From an uncultured Flavobacteriaceae bacterium (GTDB lineage: Bacteria; Bacteroidota; Bacteroidia; Flavobacteriales; Flavobacteriaceae): a stretch of DNA of 64,000 nucleotides. Numbering within the stretch: position 1 is the stretch's first letter; each line of letters opens with the position of its first letter. A program made the position numbers and the translations under genes. The notes under the pieces are model-generated. The model saw only the letters and a program-made list of their open reading frames with translations. It was not told the origin of the DNA and did no database searches. Positions 8,990 through 17,282 of the stretch are shown here, piece after piece. The stretch lies in NCBI GenBank assembly GCA_947500585.1, contig CANMSN010000001.1, positions 248,001 to 312,000 of the forward strand, given 5' to 3'.

Positions 8990-9071
8990 TTTAATGAATA
9001 ATTACTCGAGAATCGCATGGATTATCATACGCAAACTTTTATCCCGAAAGTTTAACTTATTTGTTTTGAAA

Positions 9072-9270
9072 ATGGCAGGTCTCCTGACTTATTTTATGTT
9101 ATTACACCTTCCCAGCATAGAGCCAGTGGTTTTGAAGTTAATAACATCCTCTTGTCGAGGTACTGAAACAACCCTTCGACTGCGCTCAGGGTGATATTCA
9201 GCATAAACTTACAGTTGCGGGAACAGTTCTGGAATTGACAAAAAATGTCTCACCAGATTCCCTTTTAATT
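9072..9270 (-). ncRNA. Cobalamin riboswitch controlling the btuB-like gene
   Basis: Read on the minus strand, the leader shows the conserved cobalamin-riboswitch blocks in order: GGGAATCTGGTG, then CCCGCAACTGTAAG, CCACTGG, GGGAAGGTG and finally AGTCAGGAGACCTGCC at 9074-9089. The receptor ATG follows about 85 nt later. Binding of adenosylcobalamin is expected to shut down receptor expression. The segment between the ACTGTAAG and CCACTGG blocks is extended by a family-A palindromic repeat (9148-9193). A possible hairpin (AAACTT / AAGTTT) lies between the aptamer and the ATG. Confidence 0.93.
9148..9193 (-). repeat. Palindromic repeat, family A, inside the riboswitch
   Basis: On the minus strand it contains CCCTGAGCGCAGTCGAAGGG, then TTGTTTCAGTACCTC and a small cctc-ttgtc-gagg hairpin. 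The same 20-bp core (with changes) plus the trailing TTGTTTCA recurs at 49627-49656, and the core recurs in purL and mtaB. Confidence 0.8.
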
Positions 9271-9312
9271 TAATCGCCATAAGCGACTAAAACCAAATTT
9301 CGCAGCGAAAAT

Positions 9313-9332
9313 AAACATTATGTTTAATGTTT
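9313..9332. promoter_or_regulatory. Inverted repeat between the divergent B12 genes
   Basis: aaacatta-tgtt-taatgttt is a perfect 8-bp inverted repeat in the region that must hold both divergent promoters. Possible operator; no assignment. Confidence 0.3.
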
Positions 9333-9354
9333 CATTAAAAAGATTAAATAATCT

Positions 9355-9362
9355 TACTTTTG
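9355..9362 (+). promoter_or_regulatory. Putative -7 box (TACTTTTG) for the btuF-like gene
   Basis: It matches TAnnTTTG and lies 20 bp upstream of the TTG start codon. No clear -33 element. Confidence 0.4.
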
Positions 9363-9381
9363 AAGTCATAAAAATTCAACT

Positions 9382-10524
9382 TTGAAAAACATCTTTTTTA
9401 TATTAATTATCATTCTATTAGTTTCCTGTAAAAATGATTCTAATAAACAAGTGATAGAAATTACAGAAGTTAACCAGCTTCAAATTAAATACGCCAAAGG
9501 TTTTTCAGTAAAAAATTATAAAACTCATAAAGTATTAGAAATTAAAAATCCATGGCCTAATGCTGATAAAAGCTATAAATACCTTTTAATTGATAAAATA
9601 AATGCTTCAAAAACAACTTTTCCAAAAGATGAATTTGATGGAATTATACTAAATCCAATCAAAAAAATAGTAGTCACCTCAACAACGCATATTCCTGCTT
9701 TAGAACTTTTAAATGTTGAAACAACTTTAATTGGGTATCCAGGAACTGCTTACATTTCATCTGAAAAAACAAGAGAACGTATTGACAATGGTTTGATAAG
9801 AGAACTTGGGAAAAACGAAGGTATAAATACTGAAATTCTATTAGAACTAAAACCCGATTTAGTTATTGGTTTTGGTATTGATGGTAACAACCGATCTTTT
9901 GAAACTATAAAAAAATCTGGAATTCCTGTAATTTATAATGGAGATTGGGTAGAAAACTCTCCTTTAGCCAAAGCTGAATGGATTAAATTTTTTGGAGTTT
10001 TATACAATAAAGAAAAAGAGGCAGATTCCATTTTCAATCGTATTGAAAACGATTATTTGGAAGCCAAAAAACTTGCTGAAAAAGTTAAAAATAAACCCAC
10101 TGTTTTAAGTGGCGCCATGCACAACGATATTTGGTTTTTACCAAATGGCACAAGTACCGAAGCACAACTTCTAAAAGATGCTAATGTTAATTATTTATGG
10201 CAAGACAGTAAAGGAACTGGTAGTTTACAGCTAAATTTTGAATCTGTTTTTATAAAAGCAAAAGATGCCGATATTTGGTTAAGTCCTTCAAATTATAATA
10301 GTTTAGAAAGCCTTAAAAACGGGAATTCTCAACACGCTATGTTTAAAGCTTTTCAAAATAAAAATGTATATTCATTTAATAATACCAATGGTAAAAGCGG
10401 AGGTGTTTTATATTATGAATTAGGCATGACTAGACCCGATTTAGTGTTAAAGGACATCATAAAAATTTGTCACCCAGAGCTACTAAAAGATTATAAACCT
10501 TATTTTTTTAAACGTTTAAAATGA
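9382..10524 (+). CDS. ABC transporter substrate-binding lipoprotein, BtuF-like
   Basis: This 380-aa protein has a lipoprotein signal (I-I-L-L-V-S-C, Cys near 16) and the bilobal periplasmic-binding fold of the FepB/BtuF type. The first lobe carries I-V-V-T-S-T-T-H-I-P-A-L; the second carries L-K-P-D-L-V-I-G-F-G and K-D-A-D-I-W-L-S-P. An in-frame stop lies six codons upstream with no ATG between, so TTG at 9382 is the only reasonable start. It is followed by a FecCD permease and an ATPase. With the divergent riboswitch-controlled receptor, this makes a cobalamin uptake system the best interpretation, although related proteins bind iron siderophores or haem. Confidence 0.85.
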   Translation: MKNIFFILIIILLVSCKNDSNKQVIEITEVNQLQIKYAKGFSVKNYKTHKVLEIKNPWPNADKSYKYLLIDKINASKTTFPKDEFDGIILNPIKKIVVTSTTHIPALELLNVETTLIGYPGTAYISSEKTRERIDNGLIRELGKNEGINTEILLELKPDLVIGFGIDGNNRSFETIKKSGIPVIYNGDWVENSPLAKAEWIKFFGVLYNKEKEADSIFNRIENDYLEAKKLAEKVKNKPTVLSGAMHNDIWFLPNGTSTEAQLLKDANVNYLWQDSKGTGSLQLNFESVFIKAKDADIWLSPSNYNSLESLKNGNSQHAMFKAFQNKNVYSFNNTNGKSGGVLYYELGMTRPDLVLKDIIKICHPELLKDYKPYFFKRLK

Positions 10525-10536
10525 TCCTAAATCTAA

Positions 10537-10564
10537 ACCTGTGAGGTTTTAAAACCTCACAGGT
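10537..10564. repeat. Perfect 28-bp palindrome between btuF-like and btuC-like genes
   Basis: acctgtgaggtttt / aaaacctcacaggt pairs fully with no loop and no T-tract. It lies inside the 66-bp gap of a transport operon. It looks like a dispersed palindrome rather than a terminator, but it could cause partial attenuation or mRNA processing. Confidence 0.7.
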
Positions 10565-10590
10565 CTGAATAAAATAATACCACCGATTTA

Positions 10591-11616
10591 ATGTCAAAAA
10601 ACTATACATATTCATTTCTTGCACTTATTGTAATTTTAATGGTATGTTTTTTTGCAAATATAAGTTTAGGCTCAGTTTCTATTCCTTTTAAAGATGTTTT
10701 TAGCAGCCTAATAGGTAATAACGCAGAACAAGAAACCTGGAAACATATTGTTCAAAATTATAGATTACCAAAAGCTATAACAGCAGTTATAGTAGGTTCT
10801 GGTTTAGGAATTTCTGGTTTGTTAATGCAAACCTTATTCAGAAATCCTTTAGCAGGGCCTTTCGTTTTAGGTATTAGCTCTGGAGCAAGTTTAGGAGTCG
10901 CATTAGTCATTCTGGGTTCTGGTCTTTTTGGAGGTATTTTTGCTTCGTTATTCATATCAAAATGGGGCATTGTTTTGGCAGCAAGCTTAGGTAGTTTTCT
11001 AGTATTATTATCCGTTTTAATGGTGTCTTTAAAAGTAAGAGATACCATGGCTATTTTAATAATCGGGCTCATGTTTGCTAGTATAACTGCAGCTATTGTT
11101 AGTGTGTTATCTTATTTTGGTTCGGCACAACAATTACAACAATACATATTTTGGGGCTTTGGAAGTCTGGGGAATTTATCTTGGAATGAAATTTTTACAC
11201 TCTTTTTAATTTACGCCATAGGAATTATAATTAGTATCATTTCAATAAAACCTTTAAATACGTTATTATTAGGTGAAAATTATGCTAAAAGCTTAGGTTT
11301 AAACATTAAAAAAAGTAGATTAATAATAATTATAGCTACAAGTTTATTAGCAGGTACAATTACTGCTTTTGCAGGACCAATTGCTTTTATAGGCTTAGCA
11401 ATTCCACATCTAACACGTCAAGTTTTTAACACCTCTAATCATAAAATATTATTACCAGCAGTTTTCTTATTTGGTGCTATTATTATGCTTATTTGCGATA
11501 GTATTGCTCAGTTGCCAAATAGCGATTATACCTTACCAATTAATGCTATAACATCACTTGTTGGTGCTCCTGTTGTAATTTGGCTATTGGTTAGAAAACG
11601 AAAAATGATATTTTAA
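10591..11616 (+). CDS. FecCD-family ABC permease, BtuC-like
   Basis: This 341-aa hydrophobic protein has about ten membrane segments. The family motifs are present: Y-R-L-P-K-A (residues ~51-56) before the second helix, G-L-L-M-Q-T-L-F-R-N-P-L-A-G-P near 78-92, and G-P-I-A-F-I-G-L-A-I-P-H-L-T-R near 260-275, the last contacting the ATPase. It forms the inner-membrane channel for B12 or a related ligand. The ATPase gene begins two bases after its stop codon. Confidence 0.92.
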   Translation: MSKNYTYSFLALIVILMVCFFANISLGSVSIPFKDVFSSLIGNNAEQETWKHIVQNYRLPKAITAVIVGSGLGISGLLMQTLFRNPLAGPFVLGISSGASLGVALVILGSGLFGGIFASLFISKWGIVLAASLGSFLVLLSVLMVSLKVRDTMAILIIGLMFASITAAIVSVLSYFGSAQQLQQYIFWGFGSLGNLSWNEIFTLFLIYAIGIIISIISIKPLNTLLLGENYAKSLGLNIKKSRLIIIIATSLLAGTITAFAGPIAFIGLAIPHLTRQVFNTSNHKILLPAVFLFGAIIMLICDSIAQLPNSDYTLPINAITSLVGAPVVIWLLVRKRKMIF

Positions 11617-11617
11617 A

Positions 11618-12412
11618 ATGGACACTACTAACCAACATATCATCTTAAAAACAGAAGACTTATCTATAGGTTATACTTCTAAAAAAGAAACAACTCATGT
11701 GGCATCCAATGTTAATATTGCATTAAAAAGGGGTGAACTTATTGGTTTAATTGGTGCGAATGGTATTGGTAAGTCTACACTTTTAAGAACATTAACTCAA
11801 GTACAAAACCCTTTAAAAGGAAATATTCTTATTAATGATAAAAACATTTTAAGTTATGACGCTTTAGATTTAGCTAAAGTGATGAGTTTGGTTTTAACCG
11901 AACAAATAACCTCTAAAAATTTGTCCGTTTTTGAGTTGGTGGCTTTAGGCAGACAACCTTACACCAATTGGGTTGGTAGTTTATCAAAGCAAGACATTGA
12001 AATTGTTAATAAGGCTTTGAATCAGACTAATTTATCTGATTTAAAAAACAAAAAATGCTTTGAACTCAGTGATGGTCAATTACAAAAAGCAATGATTGCG
12101 CGTGCCTTAGCCCAAGATACCGACTTGATTATTCTGGATGAACCCACCACACATCTTGATATGTATCATAAAGCATACATTTTAAAACTACTTCAAAAAC
12201 TGGCTAAAGAAACCAATAAAACGATTCTGTTTTCATCACATGAAATAGATTTAGCTATTCAATTATGTGATCATTTAATTGTGATGACAAAAGATTCAGT
12301 GGTGTCTGATGAACCATGTAAACTTATAGAACAAGGTGTTTTTGATACGTTATTCCCAAAAGATTTAATTGCTTTTGATAAAAAAACTGGGAGTTTTAGG
12401 GTTAAAAAATAA
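11618..12412 (+). CDS. ABC transporter ATP-binding protein, BtuD-like
   Basis: This 264-aa ATPase has Walker A G-A-N-G-I-G-K-S-T (residues ~46-54), a signature motif L-S-D-G-Q near 148, where most family members have L-S-G-G-Q, Walker B L-I-I-L-D-E-P-T-T-H-L-D near 168-180, and the switch histidine in F-S-S-H-E. It powers the FecCD permease encoded immediately upstream. The Gly-to-Asp change in the signature is unusual but is found in some active importers of this subfamily. The gene ends the putative btuFCD operon. Confidence 0.92.
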   Translation: MDTTNQHIILKTEDLSIGYTSKKETTHVASNVNIALKRGELIGLIGANGIGKSTLLRTLTQVQNPLKGNILINDKNILSYDALDLAKVMSLVLTEQITSKNLSVFELVALGRQPYTNWVGSLSKQDIEIVNKALNQTNLSDLKNKKCFELSDGQLQKAMIARALAQDTDLIILDEPTTHLDMYHKAYILKLLQKLAKETNKTILFSSHEIDLAIQLCDHLIVMTKDSVVSDEPCKLIEQGVFDTLFPKDLIAFDKKTGSFRVKK

Positions 12413-12523
12413 GATCTCTTTTATTACATCCTAAAATTCACTATATTCACATAATTGAAAATCAGTATTTTAGCATTTCTCCCCTTTTAATGATTTTCTT
12501 TACTTAATTAAAATCATATTCTG

Positions 12524-14227
12524 ATGAATACTTCAAAATTATTACTATTTACTGGGTGGCTTTTCATATTCCTGAATTTTGCAAGTTGCAAAAACAAAGC
12601 CACAAAACTAAATTCTGAATTAGCTTCAATAGATTTTTTAAGAGGTAATTTACTATTGTGTGGTGACGGACAGTTTGGAGAACTTAAGTTTTCACTCTCT
12701 TGCAATTATGAAACCAGAGAAAACTTCGATTTAGCTGTTGCATTATTACATTCTTTTCAATACAATGAATCTGAAAAAGCATTTGTTAAAGTCATTGATG
12801 CTGACCCAAATTGCCCAATGGCATATTGGGGAGTGGCTATGAGCATTTATCATGCTGCATGGTTTCCGCCGTCGAAAGAAGATTTAATTAAAGGGTCTGC
12901 AGTTTTAAAAATAGCTAAAGGCTTATCAATGGATGATAAACAAAGAGATTATATAAATGCTATTGATGCTTTTTATACCAATTGGGAAACTACACATCAT
13001 AAAACAAGAGCCAAAAGGTTTGAAGCTAAAATGGAACAGATCTATCTAAAATACTCCGAAGATATGGAAGCAGCAATCTTTTATTCTTTGGCTTTATTTT
13101 CTACTAGAGATCGAGTTGGAAAAGATTATATAAATGAAAAAAAAGCAGGTGAAATTCTTGAAAACTTATTTATAGAAAACCCTAATCATCCGGGTATTGC
13201 ACATTATATTATCCATAATTATGACAATCCCGTTTTAGCTCAAAAAGCCTTAAAAACAGCCAGGCGATATGCTAGTATTGCACCATCTTCGGCTCATGCT
13301 CAGCATATGCCTTCACATATATTTACAAGGTTAGGTATATGGCAGGAATCTATAAATTCAAATTTACAATCAACCGAAAGTGCTAGGTGTTATGCCGAAG
13401 CTGCAGCTTTGACTGGTTCATATTTTGAAGAATTGCATGGTATAGATTATTTAGTGTATGCGTATCTTCAAAAAGGAGATAATGAAAATGCCGAGTATCA
13501 ATATGAATTAATCAAAGAGCGAAAAAAATTTCATCCTCAGATGTTAACGGCAATAACATATCCTTTAACAGCCATACCCGCAAGACTTGCCCTTGAAAAC
13601 AAGGATTGGGTACGCGTAGCTAATTTAGAATTGCAAGATGTAGAATTGAATTGGGAACTATTCCCTTGGCAAGAAGCCATACATCATTTTGCTGTTGCAA
13701 TGGGTGCAGTAAATACAAATGATTTTAAAACTGTAGAACAAAAAATTGAAGTTTTAAAATCATTACATCAAAATCTAATAGCACTAAATGACAAAACACA
13801 AGACATTCAAATTAAACTAGTAGATATACAAATTAAAACATCTCAAGCTTGGTTAAGCTTTAGAAAAAATGATTTAAAAAATGGTCTTGAATTAATGCAA
13901 GAAGCTGTTGCAATAGAACGAAAAACAAGTAAACACCCTGTTACTCCTGGGGACGTGTTGCCAGCTATAGAATTACTTGGTGATATGCTTTTAGAATTAG
14001 ACAAACCTGAAGAAGCATTATTAGCTTATAAAGAAAATTTAGTTGGACACCCAAACAGATTTAACGGTGTTTACGGAGCTGCTGTAGCAGCAAAAATATC
14101 TGGTAAAACTGAAGAAGCAACATTATATTTTAACCAACTTATTCAACTAACAAAAAATTCGAATAGCAATAGGGTAGAATTGAAAGAAGCAAAAGCTTAT
14201 GTTGATTTACAAAATCAATCCATTTAA
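12524..14227 (+). CDS. TPR-repeat lipoprotein
   Basis: This 567-aa protein has a lipoprotein signal (F-L-N-F-A-S-C, Cys near residue 23) and helical repeats of TPR type over most of its length. Examples are A-V-A-L-L-H-S-F-Q-Y-N-E-S-E-K-A-F near 70 and A-L-L-A-Y-K-E-N-L near 505. Conserved-looking segments include W-G-V-A-M-S-I-Y-H-A-A-W and S-S-A-H-A-Q-H-M-P-S-H-I-F; the latter is rich in histidines and looks like a ligand site. The gene lies 10 bp upstream of an SCO-family gene and is probably co-transcribed with it, which hints at a role in periplasmic metal or redox handling. No specific function can be assigned. Confidence 0.8.
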   Translation: MNTSKLLLFTGWLFIFLNFASCKNKATKLNSELASIDFLRGNLLLCGDGQFGELKFSLSCNYETRENFDLAVALLHSFQYNESEKAFVKVIDADPNCPMAYWGVAMSIYHAAWFPPSKEDLIKGSAVLKIAKGLSMDDKQRDYINAIDAFYTNWETTHHKTRAKRFEAKMEQIYLKYSEDMEAAIFYSLALFSTRDRVGKDYINEKKAGEILENLFIENPNHPGIAHYIIHNYDNPVLAQKALKTARRYASIAPSSAHAQHMPSHIFTRLGIWQESINSNLQSTESARCYAEAAALTGSYFEELHGIDYLVYAYLQKGDNENAEYQYELIKERKKFHPQMLTAITYPLTAIPARLALENKDWVRVANLELQDVELNWELFPWQEAIHHFAVAMGAVNTNDFKTVEQKIEVLKSLHQNLIALNDKTQDIQIKLVDIQIKTSQAWLSFRKNDLKNGLELMQEAVAIERKTSKHPVTPGDVLPAIELLGDMLLELDKPEEALLAYKENLVGHPNRFNGVYGAAVAAKISGKTEEATLYFNQLIQLTKNSNSNRVELKEAKAYVDLQNQSI

Positions 14228-14237
14228 AATATTGTAA

Positions 14238-14870
14238 ATGAAGGTTTCTTGTTTAATTATATTCTTTACACTTACTTTACTAACATCATGCAAAAACAAT
14301 AAAGAAAAACTACTACCTGTATACAACCCAGCAAACTTTAATCCTGAATTAGTTGATTCAAGTCTAAGAAACAAAACTGAATATCATACCGTTTCAGACT
14401 TTAAACTTATTAATCAAAATGGGGATACCATCACCCAAAACGATTATAAAGACAAAATTTATGTAACAGATTTCTTTTTTACACGCTGTGGAACCATTTG
14501 CCCTATTATGACTAGTAATATGGCTCTTATCCAACAAGAATTTATAAATGCCAGTGATGTTATGTTTCTTTCACTATCCGTTACTCCAGAAATAGACAGT
14601 ATCTCTGTTCTAAGAGCTTATGCTAACTATAAAGGCGTTATAGATTCTAAATGGAATATTACCACAGGTGATAAAAAGCACATATATAACTTAGCCCGAA
14701 AAAGTTACTTTGCTGTTGTGCAAAAAGGTGATGGTGATTTACAAGATTTTATTCACACACCTAATTTCATTCTTGTAGATAAAGAAAAGCAAATTAGAGG
14801 TATTTATGATGGTACTGACAATGATGATATTAAGCAAATTATTCAGGATATTAGAATTCTACAGAACTAG
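14238..14870 (+). CDS. SCO family lipoprotein (SCO1/SenC)
   Basis: This 210-aa protein has a lipoprotein signal (L-L-T-S-C) and a thioredoxin-like fold with the copper-binding motif C-G-T-I-C (CxxxC, residues ~89-93) after T-D-F-F-F-T-R. The conserved histidine is in F-I-H-T-P-N-F near 171. SCO proteins deliver copper to, or reduce, the CuA site of cytochrome oxidase. It follows the TPR lipoprotein gene by 10 bp. A paralogue (41153-41848) and a degraded copy (40611-41083) lie elsewhere in the window. Confidence 0.9.
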   Translation: MKVSCLIIFFTLTLLTSCKNNKEKLLPVYNPANFNPELVDSSLRNKTEYHTVSDFKLINQNGDTITQNDYKDKIYVTDFFFTRCGTICPIMTSNMALIQQEFINASDVMFLSLSVTPEIDSISVLRAYANYKGVIDSKWNITTGDKKHIYNLARKSYFAVVQKGDGDLQDFIHTPNFILVDKEKQIRGIYDGTDNDDIKQIIQDIRILQN

Positions 14871-14915
14871 CCAAATTCTTCCTCTGCCTTACTTTAATCT
14901 TCCAACTTAAAAAAT

Positions 14916-14923
14916 TATCTTTG
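14916..14923 (+). promoter_or_regulatory. Putative -7 box (TATCTTTG) for rmuC
   Basis: It matches TAnnTTTG and lies 18 bp upstream of the rmuC ATG, so the leader would be very short. No clear -33. Confidence 0.4.
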
Positions 14924-14940
14924 AGCTTATTTTACATTAA

Positions 14941-16260
14941 ATGAACGACAACATCATTCTTATTCTAGCCATACTTGTTTCTATGGGTATTGGTGGTTAT
15001 TTAGGTATGCTTTTCACAAAACTTAAAAGTAAAAGTGAACAAAGCACCCTTGAAGAACGTCAAAACCAGATGCGTTCTACAATTGCTGAATTAAAAGATA
15101 GTCTAAATAAAATTGAAAACGAACGCGAAGATATTCGTAGAGAAAAAGATTTTTTAAATACAGAACTGGCAAGAAAAAATTCAGAATACGAAAACCTACA
15201 ACAACAAAATATAAAGCGCGATAAAGAAATTGAGGAACGCCAAGAACAATTACGTAAAGACTTTGAACTTTTAGCAACAAAAATTCTTGATGAAAAATCT
15301 GAAAAGTTCACACTTCAGAATAAAGAAAACATAAAGAATATTTTAAATCCGCTTCAAGAAAAAATTAAAACATTTGAAGAAAAAGTAGATTCAACCCAAA
15401 AGGAAAGCATCAGTATGCATTCGGCTTTAAAAGAGCAACTCCTTGGTTTAAAAGACTTAAATCAACAAATGACAAAAGAAACCACCAATTTAACACGTGC
15501 TTTAAAAGGCGATAGTAAAATGCAAGGAAATTGGGGTGAATTGGTTTTAGAACGCGTACTCGAAAAATCTGGTTTAGAAAAAGACAGAGAGTATTTTGTT
15601 CAGCAAAGTTTCACCTTAGAAAATGGTTCGCGAGTTTTACCTGATGTGGTTTTACATCTTCCTGATGGTAAAAAAATGATTATTGATAGTAAAGTATCTT
15701 TAACAGATTATGAACGCTTGGTTAATGCAGATGATGACGATAAAGGGCAATTTTTAAAAGCCCACGTCAATTCCATTAAAAAACATGTCGATCAACTTTC
15801 AGAAAAAAATTATCAAGATTTGTATGATATTGAATCTCCTGATTTCGTACTCATGTTTATACCTATAGAACCAGCATTCGCTGTGGTTGTAAATGAAGAC
15901 AATACTATTTACAACAAAGCCTTTGAAAAGAATATAGTCATTGTAACACCTTCAACGCTTTTAGCTACACTTCGAACTATTGATAGCATGTGGAATAACG
16001 AAAAGCAACAGCAAAATGCTATAGAAATTGCTAGACAAGCTGGCGCATTGTATGATAAATTTGAAGGTTTAGTTGCTGATTTAACTGGTGTTGGCAAAAA
16101 AATTGATGCTGCAAAAAGTGATTATTCCTCAGCAATGAATAAACTAGTTGAAGGCAGAGGCAACCTAATTACAAGTGTTGAAAAACTCAAAAAAATGGGT
16201 GCTAAAGCAAAAAAATCATTACCAGAAGCTATTATAAAACGTGCTCAAGAAGACGAATAA
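14941..16260 (+). CDS. rmuC: DNA recombination protein RmuC
   Basis: This 439-aa protein has an N-terminal membrane anchor (residues 4-26), a long charged coiled coil (~30-190, rich in E, K, R and Q) and then the RmuC nuclease-like domain (~190-400). The family core G-D-S-K-M-Q-G-N-W-G-E-L-V-L-E is present at ~194, followed by P-D-V-V-L-H-L-P-D-G-K-K and I-D-S-K-V-S-L, where the Asp and Lys fit a PD-(D/E)XK-type site. RmuC limits inversions at short inverted repeats, which is notable in a genome so rich in palindromes. The thioesterase gene starts 10 bp downstream. Confidence 0.95.
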   Translation: MNDNIILILAILVSMGIGGYLGMLFTKLKSKSEQSTLEERQNQMRSTIAELKDSLNKIENEREDIRREKDFLNTELARKNSEYENLQQQNIKRDKEIEERQEQLRKDFELLATKILDEKSEKFTLQNKENIKNILNPLQEKIKTFEEKVDSTQKESISMHSALKEQLLGLKDLNQQMTKETTNLTRALKGDSKMQGNWGELVLERVLEKSGLEKDREYFVQQSFTLENGSRVLPDVVLHLPDGKKMIIDSKVSLTDYERLVNADDDDKGQFLKAHVNSIKKHVDQLSEKNYQDLYDIESPDFVLMFIPIEPAFAVVVNEDNTIYNKAFEKNIVIVTPSTLLATLRTIDSMWNNEKQQQNAIEIARQAGALYDKFEGLVADLTGVGKKIDAAKSDYSSAMNKLVEGRGNLITSVEKLKKMGAKAKKSLPEAIIKRAQEDE

Positions 16261-16270
16261 ATTTAACCAC

Positions 16271-16807
16271 ATGTATAAAAATATAAAAGATTCTCAAATT
16301 ACTATATCAGAACTGATGCTACCTTCACATTCTAACTTTAGCGGCAAAATTCATGGTGGTTATATTTTAAATTTAATGGATCAAATAGCATTTGCTTGCG
16401 CTTCAAAACACTCCAGAAATTATTGTGTAACGGCATCTGTAAATAAAGTAGATTTTTTAAACCCTATTGATGTTGGTGAATTGGTAACTTTAAAAGCATC
16501 AGTGAATTATACTGGCAGAACCTCTATGGTTGTTGGTGTTCGAGTAGAATCTGAAAATATTCAAACTGGGTTGACAAAACATTGTAATTCATCATATTTT
16601 ACCATGGTAGCTAAAGATGAAACTGGTAAAAATGTGCCAGTACCTGGTTTAATTTTAAATTCTGAAGAGGCTGTACGACGTTTTGCAAGAAGTATTGTTA
16701 GACAAGAACAGGCTAGAAATAGATCAAATAATTTTAAAGCTTCTGAGTTTAAAATTGAAGACCATTTAGAAGCTTTAAAAAAGCACAATGTTAAAATAAT
16801 TCTGTGA
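16271..16807 (+). CDS. Acyl-CoA thioesterase (hotdog fold, YciA-like)
   Basis: I start at the ATG at 16271 (178 aa), 10 bp after rmuC. An in-frame ATG at 16241 would overlap rmuC and adds no conserved sequence. The hotdog domain spans ~10-135, with the active-site region H-G-G-Y-I-L-N-L-M-D (residues ~27-36) and the strand T-A-S-V-N-K-V-D-F-L-N-P-I. It hydrolyses acyl-CoA to free fatty acid and CoA in the cytosol. A basic C-terminal tail of about 45 residues follows the fold. Confidence 0.88.
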   Translation: MYKNIKDSQITISELMLPSHSNFSGKIHGGYILNLMDQIAFACASKHSRNYCVTASVNKVDFLNPIDVGELVTLKASVNYTGRTSMVVGVRVESENIQTGLTKHCNSSYFTMVAKDETGKNVPVPGLILNSEEAVRRFARSIVRQEQARNRSNNFKASEFKIEDHLEALKKHNVKIIL

Positions 16808-16856
16808 TTTTTTTATTCTAATTTATTTCACTTAACTTTAGTGAAAAGATTATACC

Positions 16857-17237
16857 ATGCGAAAATATTTATATCTTATAATATTAATTTTTTTCGCAAT
16901 TATTGGTTACAATTATTTGTACAAAAATCACAGAGTTATTGCAACTGAAAAACCAGAATTTGCATTATCCTCTGCTTCGCTTATGTCTGAATTTTTAAAT
17001 AATTCTTCAGAAGCTGAACTAAAATATCTAAACAAAACCATGGAAGTCTCTGGTGTTGTTTCAGAAGTAAACCAAGATAATTTAACATTAAACGAACAAA
17101 TTTTTTGTAAATTTTCTGAAAGCATCAATTCCTTAGTAAAACTAGGTTCTGAAACCATAGTAAAAGGACGGTTAATTGGTTATGATGATTTACTGGAAGT
17201 AGTTAAACTAGACCAATGCTCTATAATTAGCAAATAA
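16857..17237 (+). CDS. Membrane-anchored OB-fold protein (tRNA_anti-like family)
   Basis: This 126-aa protein has one N-terminal membrane segment (residues 5-22) and a small OB-fold of the tRNA_anti-like type: Y-L-N-K-T-M-E-V-S-G-V-V-S-E-V, then strands around I-F-C-K-F and T-I-V-K-G-R-L-I-G-Y-D-D. The ending L-D-Q-C-S-I-I is typical of this family. It precedes genes for a DUF5777 protein, a cytochrome c lipoprotein and a YceI protein, a combination I associate with a periplasmic or redox function. The biochemical role is unknown. Confidence 0.72.
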   Translation: MRKYLYLIILIFFAIIGYNYLYKNHRVIATEKPEFALSSASLMSEFLNNSSEAELKYLNKTMEVSGVVSEVNQDNLTLNEQIFCKFSESINSLVKLGSETIVKGRLIGYDDLLEVVKLDQCSIISK

Positions 17238-17282
17238 TTAAACCTTTTTCTAAAACTAAAGTCTAATAAAAAATCAACTGAT

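Noticed and set aside
8685-9194. 169-aa plus-strand gene across the riboswitch
   Set aside because: It runs antisense over the 5' end of the btuB-like gene and its riboswitch and has no recognisable domain.
10537-10564. Rho-independent terminator between btuF-like and btuC-like genes
   Set aside because: There is no loop and no T-tract, and the downstream gene has no clear promoter of its own. A dispersed palindrome is more likely.
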